Shown here: one piece after another, positions 1 through 7,087 of the stretch
Layout of the letters: each line of letters opens with the position of its first letter
How positions within the stretch are numbered: position 1 is the stretch's first letter
NCBI GenBank assembly: GCA_048201975.1
Contig: DBFBGQ010000079.1
Location: 1 to 18,931, forward strand
Direction: 5' to 3'
Length of the DNA stretch: 18,931 bases
Origin: Egerieenecus sp048201975
GTDB lineage: Bacteria; Bacillota; Clostridia; Christensenellales; Aristaeellaceae
The notes under the pieces: model-generated
What the model was told of the DNA's origin: nothing
The model's database searches: none
Seen by the model: only the letters and a program-made list of their open reading frames with translations
Translations under genes and position numbers: made by a program

Positions 1-49
1 GCCCACTGTGCCGGACTGCCATACGCTCATGATACTTCTGTCTTATTCA

Positions 50-98
50 GTCAAGGTCGGGTCGTATTTGCTTCGCAAATCTCCACCCTTCCCTTGAC
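50..98. other. Nested inverted-repeat structure in the leading non-coding stretch
   Basis: GTCAAGG (50-56) is complementary to CCTTGAC (92-98). Inside lie a GGGT/ACCC pair (59-62 and 85-88) and a perfect inner hairpin, ATTTGC-TTC-GCAAAT (66-80). Together they make one elongated imperfect hairpin. No convincing gene covers 1-170. It could be the end of an upstream transcript, a structured RNA or a dispersed repeat unit; only a single copy is present in this window, so the choice cannot be made here. Confidence 0.5.
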
Positions 99-174
99 TT
101 CCTCGCTGCGCTTTGGGTGTAACCTATGTTTGACACTCTTACAATGATGGAAAATTGCAGGCAAAAAAGCTCTC

Positions 175-203
175 TTGTGATGCTGCGCCGGCTATGATAT
201 AAT
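175..203 (+). promoter_or_regulatory. Sigma-A type promoter upstream of the sortase gene
   Basis: A -35 box TTGTGA (175-180) and a consensus -10 box TATAAT (198-203) are separated by exactly 17 bases. Transcription would begin near 210, leaving about 200 bases of untranslated leader before the sortase gene. Confidence 0.7.
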
Positions 204-209
204 CAAGAA

Positions 210-409
210 AAATATCTGGAAACGAAAACTGCCGCCACGGAATGCGCGGGCTGCGAGCCTGGATGGAGAAAGCCGGGCTGGGACAGCCGAAAATGGTGGG
301 AAGGCGCGCCCGTGACGAGGCAACGGCGGCGAGGGGAAAATTTTTCCCCTGGAAAGGTAAGGACTTTGCCCTTCGGCTACGATGGGTGTATAGAGGAAGC
401 AAATGCGTT
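210..409 (+). other. Long 5' leader of the sortase transcript
   Basis: About 200 bases lie between the predicted transcription start and the likely start codon. The stretch has a GGCTG/CAGCC hairpin (76-nt region 276-288), a GGCGCGCC palindrome (302-309) and a symmetric AGGGGAAAA/TTTTCCCCT element (332-350). The reading frame of the sortase is open back to an ATG at 242, but that ATG has no ribosome binding site, so the stretch is read as leader. No known riboswitch class was recognised. Confidence 0.4.
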
Positions 410-1384
410 TTGGTTTTGCGTCAGGAGGTGAGCGCCACGTCCCGTCGGTCAGAGGTTTCGCCTTCGCGGGAGCGCGCGCCCTCCGGCGCTTCCCGGCCGC
501 CGGCGCAGGGCGGCAGGCATGGAAGCCTGCGCGGCAAAATCGGCCGGCTGGCAACGGTGCTGGCGGCGGCGATCTTCGTGTTTGCGCTGTTCCAGCTGGC
601 GGAGTATTGTCTGGACGCCCTGCGAACCCGGCGGCAGACGGCGGAGCTGCAGCAGGCGAACCTGCTGGCGATCCAGGAGGCCGCGGCCAGCACGGTCGCG
701 CCGGAGCTTTCTCCGCCGGCGGCCACGGCTTCCCCGCCGCGGGACGCGGGGACGGCGGCGCCCAACGCCACGCCCATCGCGTTCAAGATCATGTCTCCGC
801 GCTTTGCAAAGCTCAAGCAGCAGAACCAGGATATCGTCGCCTGGCTCACCATTCCGGACCAGCTGGATACCGCCGTGGTGCAGCGCGACAACACCTACTA
901 CCTGAACCGCGATTACCAGGGCTACCATAATGTTAACGGCGCAATTTTCCTGGACATGAACTGCGACCTGACCAAGGACCCCAAGGCACTGGTACTGTAC
1001 GGTCACAACATGAAAACGGGGGAAATGTTCGGAAACCTGCGCAAGTATGAGGAATACAGCTATTTTCGCACCCATCCCACCATCACCTGCGACACGCAGT
1101 ATGAGGAGGGGGAGTTCCTGGTCTTTGCGGTGCTTCGGGCGAGCACCGTTTATGGCTCCATACGCTTTGTGAATTATACCATGTACAGCCAGATGACGCA
1201 GGAGCAGCGGGAGGAAACCTTGGCCGCTCTGCTGCGGCTGAACGCATTCACGTCCCCGGTGGAGGTCAGCACGGAGGATCAACTGCTGATCCTGTCCACG
1301 TGCACCGGAGACGATCACGAGCGGCTTCTGGTCTGTGCCCGCCGTGCGCGCGCCGGAGAAACGGTGGCGCAAGCTCAGCCTTAA
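410..1384 (+). CDS. Class B-type sortase, membrane-anchored transpeptidase
   Basis: A sortase cleaves a C-terminal sorting motif in an exported protein and joins the protein to the cell wall. From the chosen TTG at 410 the protein has 324 residues: a basic N-terminus, one membrane anchor (about 47-67), a linker rich in Ala, Pro and Thr (about 95-125) and the catalytic domain (about 130-324). The catalytic triad is visible: His199 in YGHNM, Cys298 in LSTCTG and Arg305 in ERLLVC. The GHNMKTGEMFGNL block is typical of class B. Start choice is uncertain: TTG 410 lies 12 bases after GAGGA (393-397), whereas ATG 403, better spaced from it, is in another frame. The frame is open to ATG 242, which has no ribosome binding site. 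The next gene has a matching C-terminal sorting signal and is the likely substrate. Confidence 0.88.
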   Translation: MVLRQEVSATSRRSEVSPSRERAPSGASRPPAQGGRHGSLRGKIGRLATVLAAAIFVFALFQLAEYCLDALRTRRQTAELQQANLLAIQEAAASTVAPELSPPAATASPPRDAGTAAPNATPIAFKIMSPRFAKLKQQNQDIVAWLTIPDQLDTAVVQRDNTYYLNRDYQGYHNVNGAIFLDMNCDLTKDPKALVLYGHNMKTGEMFGNLRKYEEYSYFRTHPTITCDTQYEEGEFLVFAVLRASTVYGSIRFVNYTMYSQMTQEQREETLAALLRLNAFTSPVEVSTEDQLLILSTCTGDDHERLLVCARRARAGETVAQAQP

Positions 1385-1402
1385 GCGCTCCGCGGCGCTT
1401 TT
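1383..1402 (+). terminator. Short hairpin after the sortase stop, possible weak terminator
   Basis: AAGCGC (1383-1388) pairs with GCGCTT (1395-1400) over a 6-base loop, followed by only two more T residues. This is too weak for full termination, and could lower read-through into the surface-protein gene. Confidence 0.35.
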
Positions 1403-1462
1403 CCGTGAGAAAATCCAATGAAAACAGGTATTTACAATTCATACACGGGGAGAGGAAGAAGG

Positions 1463-4400
1463 ATGACCATGTTGAAAAGGGTTTTGTGGTTGCTGCTGAC
1501 TTTCTCACTGCTGCTGAGCGGCTGTGGACAGGCGTTTGCGCAGGGGGATACCGGCGGCACGGGAGACGGCGTGCAGCTGGAGGATAAAAATCTCTACAAG
1601 GATCATCCGCTGTATGTCGAACTGGACCTAAACCCCAACACTAACGAAGACGACGGCAATTTCGCCGTCATGCAGGAAGGCGCCGTCATCCTCTACGGGG
1701 ATTCCAGCATGCGCATGGATGTCTCGGAGGACAGGACTTCCTACACGCTCTATCATCCCAACGGCCAGGCGCAGGGCATTGCGCCCGGCACGCCGGTGGC
1801 CTTCATCAACAAGGTGAACCAGGAGGCCTTCTTCTTCCTTCCTACCCAGGTGACGGCTCAGTCCGATTGCATCGTCTTTTCCTGCAGCCCGGACAATGTG
1901 GAGCCGGAGCAGCTGTTTTACAAGGTTGGCCTGAGCGCCTCCAAACTCTTAGACTTTAACAAAAAGCTTTCCTATTCCAATCCCGCCGGTACGCTGACAT
2001 TCTCCGGAGATCTTAGCGGCCAATTTTATGTGAAAGCTTCCTATAACCTCATCGCCCTGGAAGCGGAGACCTGGGTGTCCTACGACCTGAATGACGCGGA
2101 ACTGGAGGTCAAGGACAATTTCTCTCAGGAAATTCCCATTGCAAAGATCCCGTTCACCGGCATTCCCTACCTGGGGCCGGAAATTGGCGTGGGACTTGGC
2201 CTGGCTGTGGAAGGCGACACAAAAATCAGTTTCGACTTGACGGGCGGAAAGGCTGGCTTCAAGGGTGGCGTCTATGCATACAAAAAGCCGGTGTTCAGCA
2301 ACCTGTCCGAAAAGCCCGGCCTGAATATAACGGAAATCATTGCCGAGGGAGGCTTTGAAGTAGACCTCACCTTAGGCCCATCCATTGATGTGCTTTCTGT
2401 CGCCGGCGTGGGATGTGACATCGCCGCGGGCATTTCCATCGCTGCCGAGCTTACCGGTGATGAGGGCGGCAGGCCTACGGACCCCTTCCAGGATGTGGGA
2501 GTGCGTCCCATCAACCCCAACGTATGGCATGTCTGTAAGGAGCTTTCCTGCCTGCAGGGCGAGATTGACTTGTTTTCGAGGCTGGAGGCCTGGATTCAGG
2601 TGGCTGGACATGTCTCATCGGTACACTACGACTTGTTCCGTGAGAAATACCGCGATTTTCACTATTCCTTTACCTTCAATGAATTCAAACTTGAGCCGTG
2701 TGACCATTACCTTTACCAGGTAAGCGTCAAGGTAGAGGAAACAGCCAACACGCCCATGAAGGATGTGACCGTCACCTACGCGGATGTGCCGCCAATGGCC
2801 GACCGAAGGGGCAAATCTTATATCGAAGGCGTGACCGGCGAGGACGGGTATGTTCATCTATACATGCCCAAAGGTGACGTTAAAATCACCGCAACCTCAT
2901 GGCAGGACGATCCTGACCAGAGTTCGGGCAAGGTGAAAAAAACCACGGACTATACGGTTATAGACACCGCGCAGGGCCAAGAGGTCGTGATTCAGCTCCC
3001 GCTTTACCACTATATGGTGCTGGTATACTTCGAGGAAAATGCAGGCGGCCATACAGTGGAAAATATGCCAAATCCATTTCTCGTTGAACAGAACACCGTG
3101 GGCACCCTTCCAAACGAGGTGCCGCAGAGCGAAGGACTCTATTTCGCACAGTGGAATACTCAGCCGGATGGCACTGGGGACAAATATTTTCCCGGTGATC
3201 CGATCCCGGTTGGGACAAACAATATTCCGTTGTTTGCCATTTGGACGACGCAGCCCGTGACGGATTTCCGCACCATTACCTATGTGGCCAATGGCGACAA
3301 TGTCGTATGGGGGGACAATCCTCAAAGCTACACGCAGCAGGATGATGGCACACTCCTGATCAATCCCACCCGCAAGGATTATGTTTTCATCGGCTGGACA
3401 TGCGATCAGATTGGTCTTACCGAGCCGGATCCGTATGTAGTGGTTCAATGGAATGGCCAAGAGGGAAACGACTCTGACTATGTCAACAGAACCTATGTAG
3501 CCAACTGGAAACACGAGACCTACAATGTCATCTGGCGCAATTGGGACGGGTCCTGGCTGGATATCACTCGGGATGTGTATGACGTGTTGCCCACCTACAA
3601 GGGCGCCACGCCCCAGAGGCCGTCGGACGACAACTACTTCTATGTGTTTGCCGGCTGGACGCCTGAGATCAAGGTGGTAAACGCGGACGCACAATATACC
3701 GCTGTCTACAGCGCCTACCCGCTGCTCAAAATCATCTCTTCCCCGGCCGATCAGAGCGTGTTGAAAGACAAGCAGGTTACCTTTGCCGTGGAGGCTACCG
3801 GCGGAGTGCAGCCCCTGAGCTATCAGTGGTACCTGATTCCCGCAGGGCAGACCGGTGCAGGAAGCGCCATCAACGGAGCCAATTCCGCTTCGCTGACCGT
3901 TACTTCGGACTATGCCATGAGCGGCAACCAGTACTATTGTGTGGTGCAGGATAAGATTGGCCAGCGGGCAGTTTCCGAAACCGCAACCCTCACGGTGACC
4001 AAGCGTCCGCTGGTGCTGCTGTTCTCCCCGGAGGATGCATCCCTGAAAAAGGGAGAAACGGCCACCTTCGCGGTGGGCGTCTCCGGCGGGGAGCCCCCCC
4101 TGACCTATCAATGGTATGTGATTCCCGCGGGGCAGACCGGCGAACCGGCGGACGGTGCAGGGAAGGCCATTGACGGGGCCCAGACCGCCACGCTGACGGT
4201 GACTGCGGAGACGTCGCTGAACGGCAACCGGTACTATTGCGTGGTGCAGGACACGGTGGGTCAGCGGGTGATCTCCAAGGCCGCGACCCTTACCGTTGAT
4301 CAGCCTGCGCTGATCCTGGTCTCTTCCCCCAAGGACGTCACCTGCATGATCGGGGAAAGCGCAACCTTCACCGTTTCCGTGTCCGGGGGCGTGCAGCCGT

Positions 4401-4741
4401 ACACCTACCAGTGGTATGTGCTTCCGGCCCAGCGGGGCGGATTCACCCTGCTCGCCAACGCACTGGCGGAGGAGGGCACAGCGGTGGCCGGTGCGGTTTC
4501 CAATACGCTGACCGTCACCGCCAGCACCCAGCTCAATGGCAACCGGTACTACTGCGTGGTACGGGATGACGTGGGACAGCAGGTCGTTTCCCAGTCCGCG
4601 ATTTTGAATGTGGTTCAACCTGCGCCGCAAACCGGCGATGATTTCCCGCTGCTGCCGCTGCTGATGCTGCTTTTGGGCAGCGGGGCCGTGCTGCTGTTTG
4701 GGTTCACGTCCCGGAGAAAGGGCCGCCTGGGCGGCTGCTGA
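1463..4741 (+). CDS. Multi-domain surface protein with CnaB-like, InlB B-type and Ig-like repeats and a sorting signal
   Basis: From ATG 1463 (GAGGA at 1452-1456; an earlier in-frame ATG at 1418 lacks a site) the product has 1092 residues. An N-terminal signal peptide ends in a lipobox-like LLSGC. Residues about 25-410 are an unrecognised, probably beta-rich region. About 414-515 look CnaB/carboxypeptidase-regulatory-like (GVTGEDGYVHLYMPKGD). Three InlB B-type repeats follow (about 520-594, 602-680, 687-754, with the GWT/W...Y pattern), then three Ig-like repeats (about 753-1050, each with YQWY and a YYCVVxD strand). The end is PQTGD, a hydrophobic helix and RRKGR: a sortase sorting signal. 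The product is probably an adhesin or other wall-displayed binding protein; the ligand is unknown. It lies 78 bases downstream of the sortase gene. It appears less GC-biased than the genes to its right, which may mean a different history. Confidence 0.85.
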   Translation: MTMLKRVLWLLLTFSLLLSGCGQAFAQGDTGGTGDGVQLEDKNLYKDHPLYVELDLNPNTNEDDGNFAVMQEGAVILYGDSSMRMDVSEDRTSYTLYHPNGQAQGIAPGTPVAFINKVNQEAFFFLPTQVTAQSDCIVFSCSPDNVEPEQLFYKVGLSASKLLDFNKKLSYSNPAGTLTFSGDLSGQFYVKASYNLIALEAETWVSYDLNDAELEVKDNFSQEIPIAKIPFTGIPYLGPEIGVGLGLAVEGDTKISFDLTGGKAGFKGGVYAYKKPVFSNLSEKPGLNITEIIAEGGFEVDLTLGPSIDVLSVAGVGCDIAAGISIAAELTGDEGGRPTDPFQDVGVRPINPNVWHVCKELSCLQGEIDLFSRLEAWIQVAGHVSSVHYDLFREKYRDFHYSFTFNEFKLEPCDHYLYQVSVKVEETANTPMKDVTVTYADVPPMADRRGKSYIEGVTGEDGYVHLYMPKGDVKITATSWQDDPDQSSGKVKKTTDYTVIDTAQGQEVVIQLPLYHYMVLVYFEENAGGHTVENMPNPFLVEQNTVGTLPNEVPQSEGLYFAQWNTQPDGTGDKYFPGDPIPVGTNNIPLFAIWTTQPVTDFRTITYVANGDNVVWGDNPQSYTQQDDGTLLINPTRKDYVFIGWTCDQIGLTEPDPYVVVQWNGQEGNDSDYVNRTYVANWKHETYNVIWRNWDGSWLDITRDVYDVLPTYKGATPQRPSDDNYFYVFAGWTPEIKVVNADAQYTAVYSAYPLLKIISSPADQSVLKDKQVTFAVEATGGVQPLSYQWYLIPAGQTGAGSAINGANSASLTVTSDYAMSGNQYYCVVQDKIGQRAVSETATLTVTKRPLVLLFSPEDASLKKGETATFAVGVSGGEPPLTYQWYVIPAGQTGEPADGAGKAIDGAQTATLTVTAETSLNGNRYYCVVQDTVGQRVISKAATLTVDQPALILVSSPKDVTCMIGESATFTVSVSGGVQPYTYQWYVLPAQRGGFTLLANALAEEGTAVAGAVSNTLTVTASTQLNGNRYYCVVRDDVGQQVVSQSAILNVVQPAPQTGDDFPLLPLLMLLLGSGAVLLFGFTSRRKGRLGGC
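3721..4614 (+). repeat. Three tandem Ig-like repeats within the surface-protein gene
   Basis: Three units of about 95-100 codons begin near 3721, 4006 and 4303. Each has an SSP/FSP start, a YQWY strand, an inserted loop (IPAGQTG in units 1 and 2; LPAQRGG in unit 3), a SxTLTV-type strand and a final YYCVV strand. Units 1 and 2 are closest; the unit 3 loop has diverged. The DNA is similar enough to allow recombination and copy-number change. Confidence 0.8.
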
Positions 4742-4814
4742 TGCCGGCGGCGAACGCTCTGTGGTGCAGCCACAGGCTCGTTCCCTGGCATGAAAACTCC
4801 AAATTTCCTTTGCC

Positions 4815-4856
4815 CAAGGGCTTGCCGGTTTGGGAAAGGCGACCGGCAAGCCCTTG
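4815..4856. terminator. Perfect 15-bp hairpin between convergent genes
   Basis: CAAGGGCTTGCCGGT (4815-4829) pairs fully with ACCGGCAAGCCCTTG (4842-4856) across a 12-base loop. It sits between the ends of the surface-protein gene and the minus-strand Crp/Fnr gene, where a bidirectional terminator is expected. There is no T-tract on either side, so it may act with Rho or as an RNA 3'-end stabiliser. Confidence 0.55.
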
Positions 4857-4937
4857 CTTGCGCCACGCCCTCCGCCTGCCCGGACCGGCGCTCCGGTGCA
4901 AAATCCGACGCCCCGCATGACGATGGCCATGCGGACG

Positions 4938-5600
4938 TCAACTTGATTCAGCCAGGCGCTGGAGCGCGCCCTCATCCAGGATCTTCACCATGCCGCGGGA
5001 CAGCTGCACCATGCCCTCGCCCTGAAAATACCGCAGCATGCGCGTGACGACCTCCCTGGAATGGCCCATGTGGCGGCCGATGACCTCGTGGGTAATGCTT
5101 AGCGCCCGCGTTTCCTCCGCGGCCGCTTCCTCCAGCAGAAAGGCGGCCAGCCGCTTGTCAGAGCTCCGCCAGAGAATCTGCTCGATGAGCCACACCACGT
5201 TGGAAAACCTGGCCGCCATGATTTCGTTGGTGAAGTTGGCCAGCGGCGCGGAGGCCTCCATCACCTGCTTGTAGGGTCCGGCGGGAATTACCCATAGCGC
5301 GGCGTCCTTTTCCGCCTGGATGGCGATGTCAAACTGAATGGACCGCATCATGCAGGAGGCGGAGAGCAGGCACAGATCGCGCTCAAAGAGCCGGTACAGG
5401 GTGATCTCCCGTCCATCCTGGGACGGCATGAAGACGCGCAGCTGGCCGCTGCGCACCAGCAGCAGCCCGGTGCAGTCCACGCCGCCGCGATGCAGGATCT
5501 CACCCTTGCGCACATGGCGGAGATGGGCCCCTTCGGTCAGTATAGTTTGTTGTGGCGCTGTAAGCCGGTCCCATATGGGAAAAAAAGACGAAAACTCCAC
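4938..5600 (-). CDS. Crp/Fnr-family transcriptional regulator
   Basis: The product is 220 residues, a normal length for this family. An N-terminal cyclic-nucleotide-binding-type beta-roll spans about 15-110. A long dimer helix follows (about 115-150), then a C-terminal winged helix; the recognition region is ITHEVIGRHMGHSREVVTR (about 169-187). GTG 5600 is chosen because an AAGGAGG site lies 6 bases upstream (5607-5613 on the plus strand) and because the upstream extension matches no family sequence. Two cysteines, 77 and 83, lie in a CLLSASC block that I recall as common in clostridial Crp/Fnr proteins; a redox, metal or heme-linked signal is possible but unproven. There is no Fnr-type N-terminal cysteine cluster. 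It is transcribed away from the TetR gene. Confidence 0.88.
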   Translation of the reverse strand: MEFSSFFPIWDRLTAPQQTILTEGAHLRHVRKGEILHRGGVDCTGLLLVRSGQLRVFMPSQDGREITLYRLFERDLCLLSASCMMRSIQFDIAIQAEKDAALWVIPAGPYKQVMEASAPLANFTNEIMAARFSNVVWLIEQILWRSSDKRLAAFLLEEAAAEETRALSITHEVIGRHMGHSREVVTRMLRYFQGEGMVQLSRGMVKILDEGALQRLAESS

Positions 5601-5637
5601 GCGAGGCCTCCTTGGTATACGGATTTGAAGTGCTTTT

Positions 5638-5666
5638 ATTGTATACGAAAAGGCGAAGAAAAACAA
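5638..5666 (-). promoter_or_regulatory. Promoter of the Crp/Fnr-type gene
   Basis: On the minus strand, TTGTTT (-35; 5661-5666) and TACAAT (-10; 5638-5643) are 17 bases apart, placing the transcript start near 5631, about 30 bases before GTG 5600. The -10 region overlaps a GTATAC palindrome at 5641-5646, and a second GTATAC lies in the leader at 5615-5620. The two GTATACG copies, 26 bases apart, might be operator sites. Confidence 0.6.
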
Positions 5667-5736
5667 TTGGAAATGCACCCTGGCTGCCAAGGATTGCCCA
5701 CACTTTATGCTTGCGCAAAAAAAGTGGCCCCACCCC

Positions 5737-5765
5737 TTGACAATGGCAGCAAGATGCCTTAACAT
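5737..5765 (+). promoter_or_regulatory. Promoter of the TetR-type gene
   Basis: A consensus -35 TTGACA (5737-5742) is separated by 17 bases from TAACAT (5760-5765). The -10 box runs directly into the palindromic operator at 5761-5781, a layout typical of self-repression. Confidence 0.7.
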
Positions 5766-5781
5766 GAACAATGTTCATGTT
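5761..5781. promoter_or_regulatory. Palindromic operator, probable TetR-family binding site
   Basis: AACATGAAC (5761-5769) and GTTCATGTT (5773-5781) are exact inverted 9-mers around a 3-base centre. Size and symmetry suit a TetR-type dimer. The site covers the -10 box of the tetR-like gene and ends 11 bases before its ATG. A 15-base part of it is repeated at 6383-6397 before the DUF2871 gene. Confidence 0.75.
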
Positions 5782-5792
5782 GGGGTGATGGA

Positions 5793-6350
5793 ATGAATCA
5801 GGCAGCAACGTCCAGGGAGGAGATTCTGACAGCATGCAGGGAGATGCTCCGGGGACAGGGATGGGAATCGGTGAATATTCGGTCGGTGGCAGAGGCCTGC
5901 GGCGTTTCAGTGGGGACGATCTATCATTATTTCTCCTCCAAGGATGACATGGTCGGCGCAACCGTGGAAAGCGTATGGCACGATATTTTTCATGCGGGAG
6001 AGGATGGCTCGCTTTTTGCCGATACCCTCTCCTGCATTGGATGGATGTACCGTCGAATGGCCTGCGGCGCGGAGCAGTACCCACATTTTTTCAGCCTGCA
6101 TGCGCTGCGCTTTGACCAGGGAACAAAGCCCCAGGGAAAGGCGCAGATGCAGCGGACATGGGAACATATCCGCCAAAGCCTGTGCGCCGTGATGCGGCAG
6201 GATCCCCGGGTGCGGCCCGACGCCTTTCAGGACGGCTTTTCTCCGGAAACCTTTGCGGGCGTGCTCTTTTCCCTGATGCTTTCCGCCATGCTCCGGCAGG
6301 ATTATGACCCTGCCCCTGTGCAGGAAATTACCCGGCGGGTGCTGTATTGA
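5793..6350 (+). CDS. TetR/AcrR-family transcriptional regulator
   Basis: The protein has 185 residues. The N-terminal helix-turn-helix is clear: REEILTACREML leads to VNIRSVAEACGVSVGTIYHYF (about 28-47), the classic TetR recognition helix ending in YxYF. The C-terminal two thirds form the variable ligand and dimer domain; no ligand can be read from it. A weak GGGGTGATGG site precedes ATG 5793. It is probably an autorepressor acting at the palindrome over its own promoter, and, given the repeated half site at 6383, at the DUF2871 gene 228 bases downstream. Confidence 0.92.
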   Translation: MNQAATSREEILTACREMLRGQGWESVNIRSVAEACGVSVGTIYHYFSSKDDMVGATVESVWHDIFHAGEDGSLFADTLSCIGWMYRRMACGAEQYPHFFSLHALRFDQGTKPQGKAQMQRTWEHIRQSLCAVMRQDPRVRPDAFQDGFSPETFAGVLFSLMLSAMLRQDYDPAPVQEITRRVLY

Positions 6351-6356
6351 TTTGCA

Positions 6357-6378
6357 GCCCTGCCCGGGCGGTTTTTTT
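6357..6378 (+). terminator. Possible intrinsic terminator after the TetR-type gene
   Basis: GCCC (6357-6360) and GGGC (6366-6369) can form a short stem followed by GG and seven T residues (6372-6378). The stem is short, so termination may be partial, leaving some read-through to the DUF2871 gene. Confidence 0.45.
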
Positions 6379-6382
6379 CATC

Positions 6383-6397
6383 AACATGAACAATGTT
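6383..6397. promoter_or_regulatory. Second, partial copy of the TetR operator
   Basis: AACATGAACAATGTT is identical to positions 5761-5775. The left 9-mer and centre are intact; the right arm keeps only GTT before diverging. It lies about 180 bases before the DUF2871 gene. No well-spaced -35/-10 pair is visible beside it, so it may be a lower-affinity site or a relic. Confidence 0.55.
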
Positions 6398-6513
6398 TGC
6401 ACAGGAGGAGGGAACGAGGAAGGTACGGCAGGTACCCTGCCTGCTGCTGGCATGTCTGCTCTTCGGCCGCAACGATGGTCGCGCAATGCGGGCGAAAGCG
6501 TGAAACATCACGA

Positions 6514-6582
6514 ATGAAAAAGAAGGAAAACCATGCAAGCGGCGGAAAACCCATGGCTGCTGAAGAAAGGAGCGCGTCATGA
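6514..6582 (+). CDS. Possible 22-residue upstream ORF overlapping the DUF2871 start
   Basis: An ATG at 6514 opens a lysine-rich 22-codon ORF beginning MKKKENHASG. Its TGA (6580-6582) overlaps the ATG of the next gene (6579) as ATGA, an arrangement seen in translational coupling. It has no clear ribosome binding site of its own, and I recognise no family. It is a tentative call; it may be chance in a 228-base spacer. Confidence 0.2.
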   Translation: MKKKENHASGGKPMAAEERSAS

Positions 6583-6989
6583 CCATGAAACGTTACGCGA
6601 ACGCATCGCTGATCTATGCCCTGATTGCCATGGCGGGGGGCGTATTTTACCGGGAATTCACCAAACTCAACGGCTTCACGGGAAAAACCACGCTTGCGGT
6701 GGTGCATACCCATTACTTCCTGCTGGGCATGGTCTGTTTTCTGCTGTTTCTGCTGCTGGAGAAAGTCTTTGCTTTTTCCGGGGAGAAAACGGGCAGAACA
6801 GTGGCGCTGTACCATGTGGGCCTGAACATCACCGGCGCCGCGCTGCTGACCCGTGGGGTCGTGCAGGTGCTGGGCCTGACGCTGTCAAAGGGCATGGATG
6901 CGGGGCTCTCCGGCATCGCCGGCATGGGACACCTGCTGCTGGGCGTCAGCCTGACGCTGCTGCTGCTGCGCATCCGCAAACGGGTGTGA
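6579..6989 (+). CDS. DUF2871-family small integral membrane protein
   Basis: The product has 136 residues and four predicted membrane helices (about 8-24, 41-62, 74-92 and 110-131). The N-terminal block ANASLIYALIAMAGGVFYRE and the VVHTHYFLLGM segment match my memory of the DUF2871 family, whose function is unknown. Histidines fall in or beside helices 2, 3 and 4 (His43, His45, His79, His118), a pattern that could bind heme or a metal in the membrane, though this is inference. An AAGGAG site lies before ATG 6579; the second in-frame ATG, two codons on, is also possible. The TetR-type gene upstream, with its operator repeated in the spacer, suggests inducible expression. Confidence 0.82.
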   Translation: MTMKRYANASLIYALIAMAGGVFYREFTKLNGFTGKTTLAVVHTHYFLLGMVCFLLFLLLEKVFAFSGEKTGRTVALYHVGLNITGAALLTRGVVQVLGLTLSKGMDAGLSGIAGMGHLLLGVSLTLLLLRIRKRV

Positions 6990-7087
6990 GAAGAGCTTGC
7001 TGCCATCTGCAAGAGAAAATATCCACCACGTTGTACTGTGAAAATGCCTAAGATCAGAATGAAATCGCCACTTTTTCCTAGAATTTC

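Noticed and set aside
242..409. Upstream extension of the sortase to ATG 242
   Set aside because: No ribosome binding site precedes it, and the 56 added residues are basic and low in information. The region is better read as leader, though the true start remains uncertain.
2897..4975. A 692-codon open frame on the minus strand opposite the surface-protein gene
   Set aside because: It runs antisense to a well-supported gene with recognisable repeat domains, has no domain of its own, and is explained by codon bias in GC-rich DNA.
5601..5792. A Crp or Fnr box in the divergent promoter region
   Set aside because: No TTGAT-N4-ATCAA or TGTGA-N6-TCACA type site was found; only the GTATACG repeats and the TetR-type palindrome stand out.
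6393..6503. A 36-codon frame from ATG 6393 inside the second operator copy
   Set aside because: It has no ribosome binding site, its start is part of the repeated operator, and the peptide shows only a short hydrophobic run.
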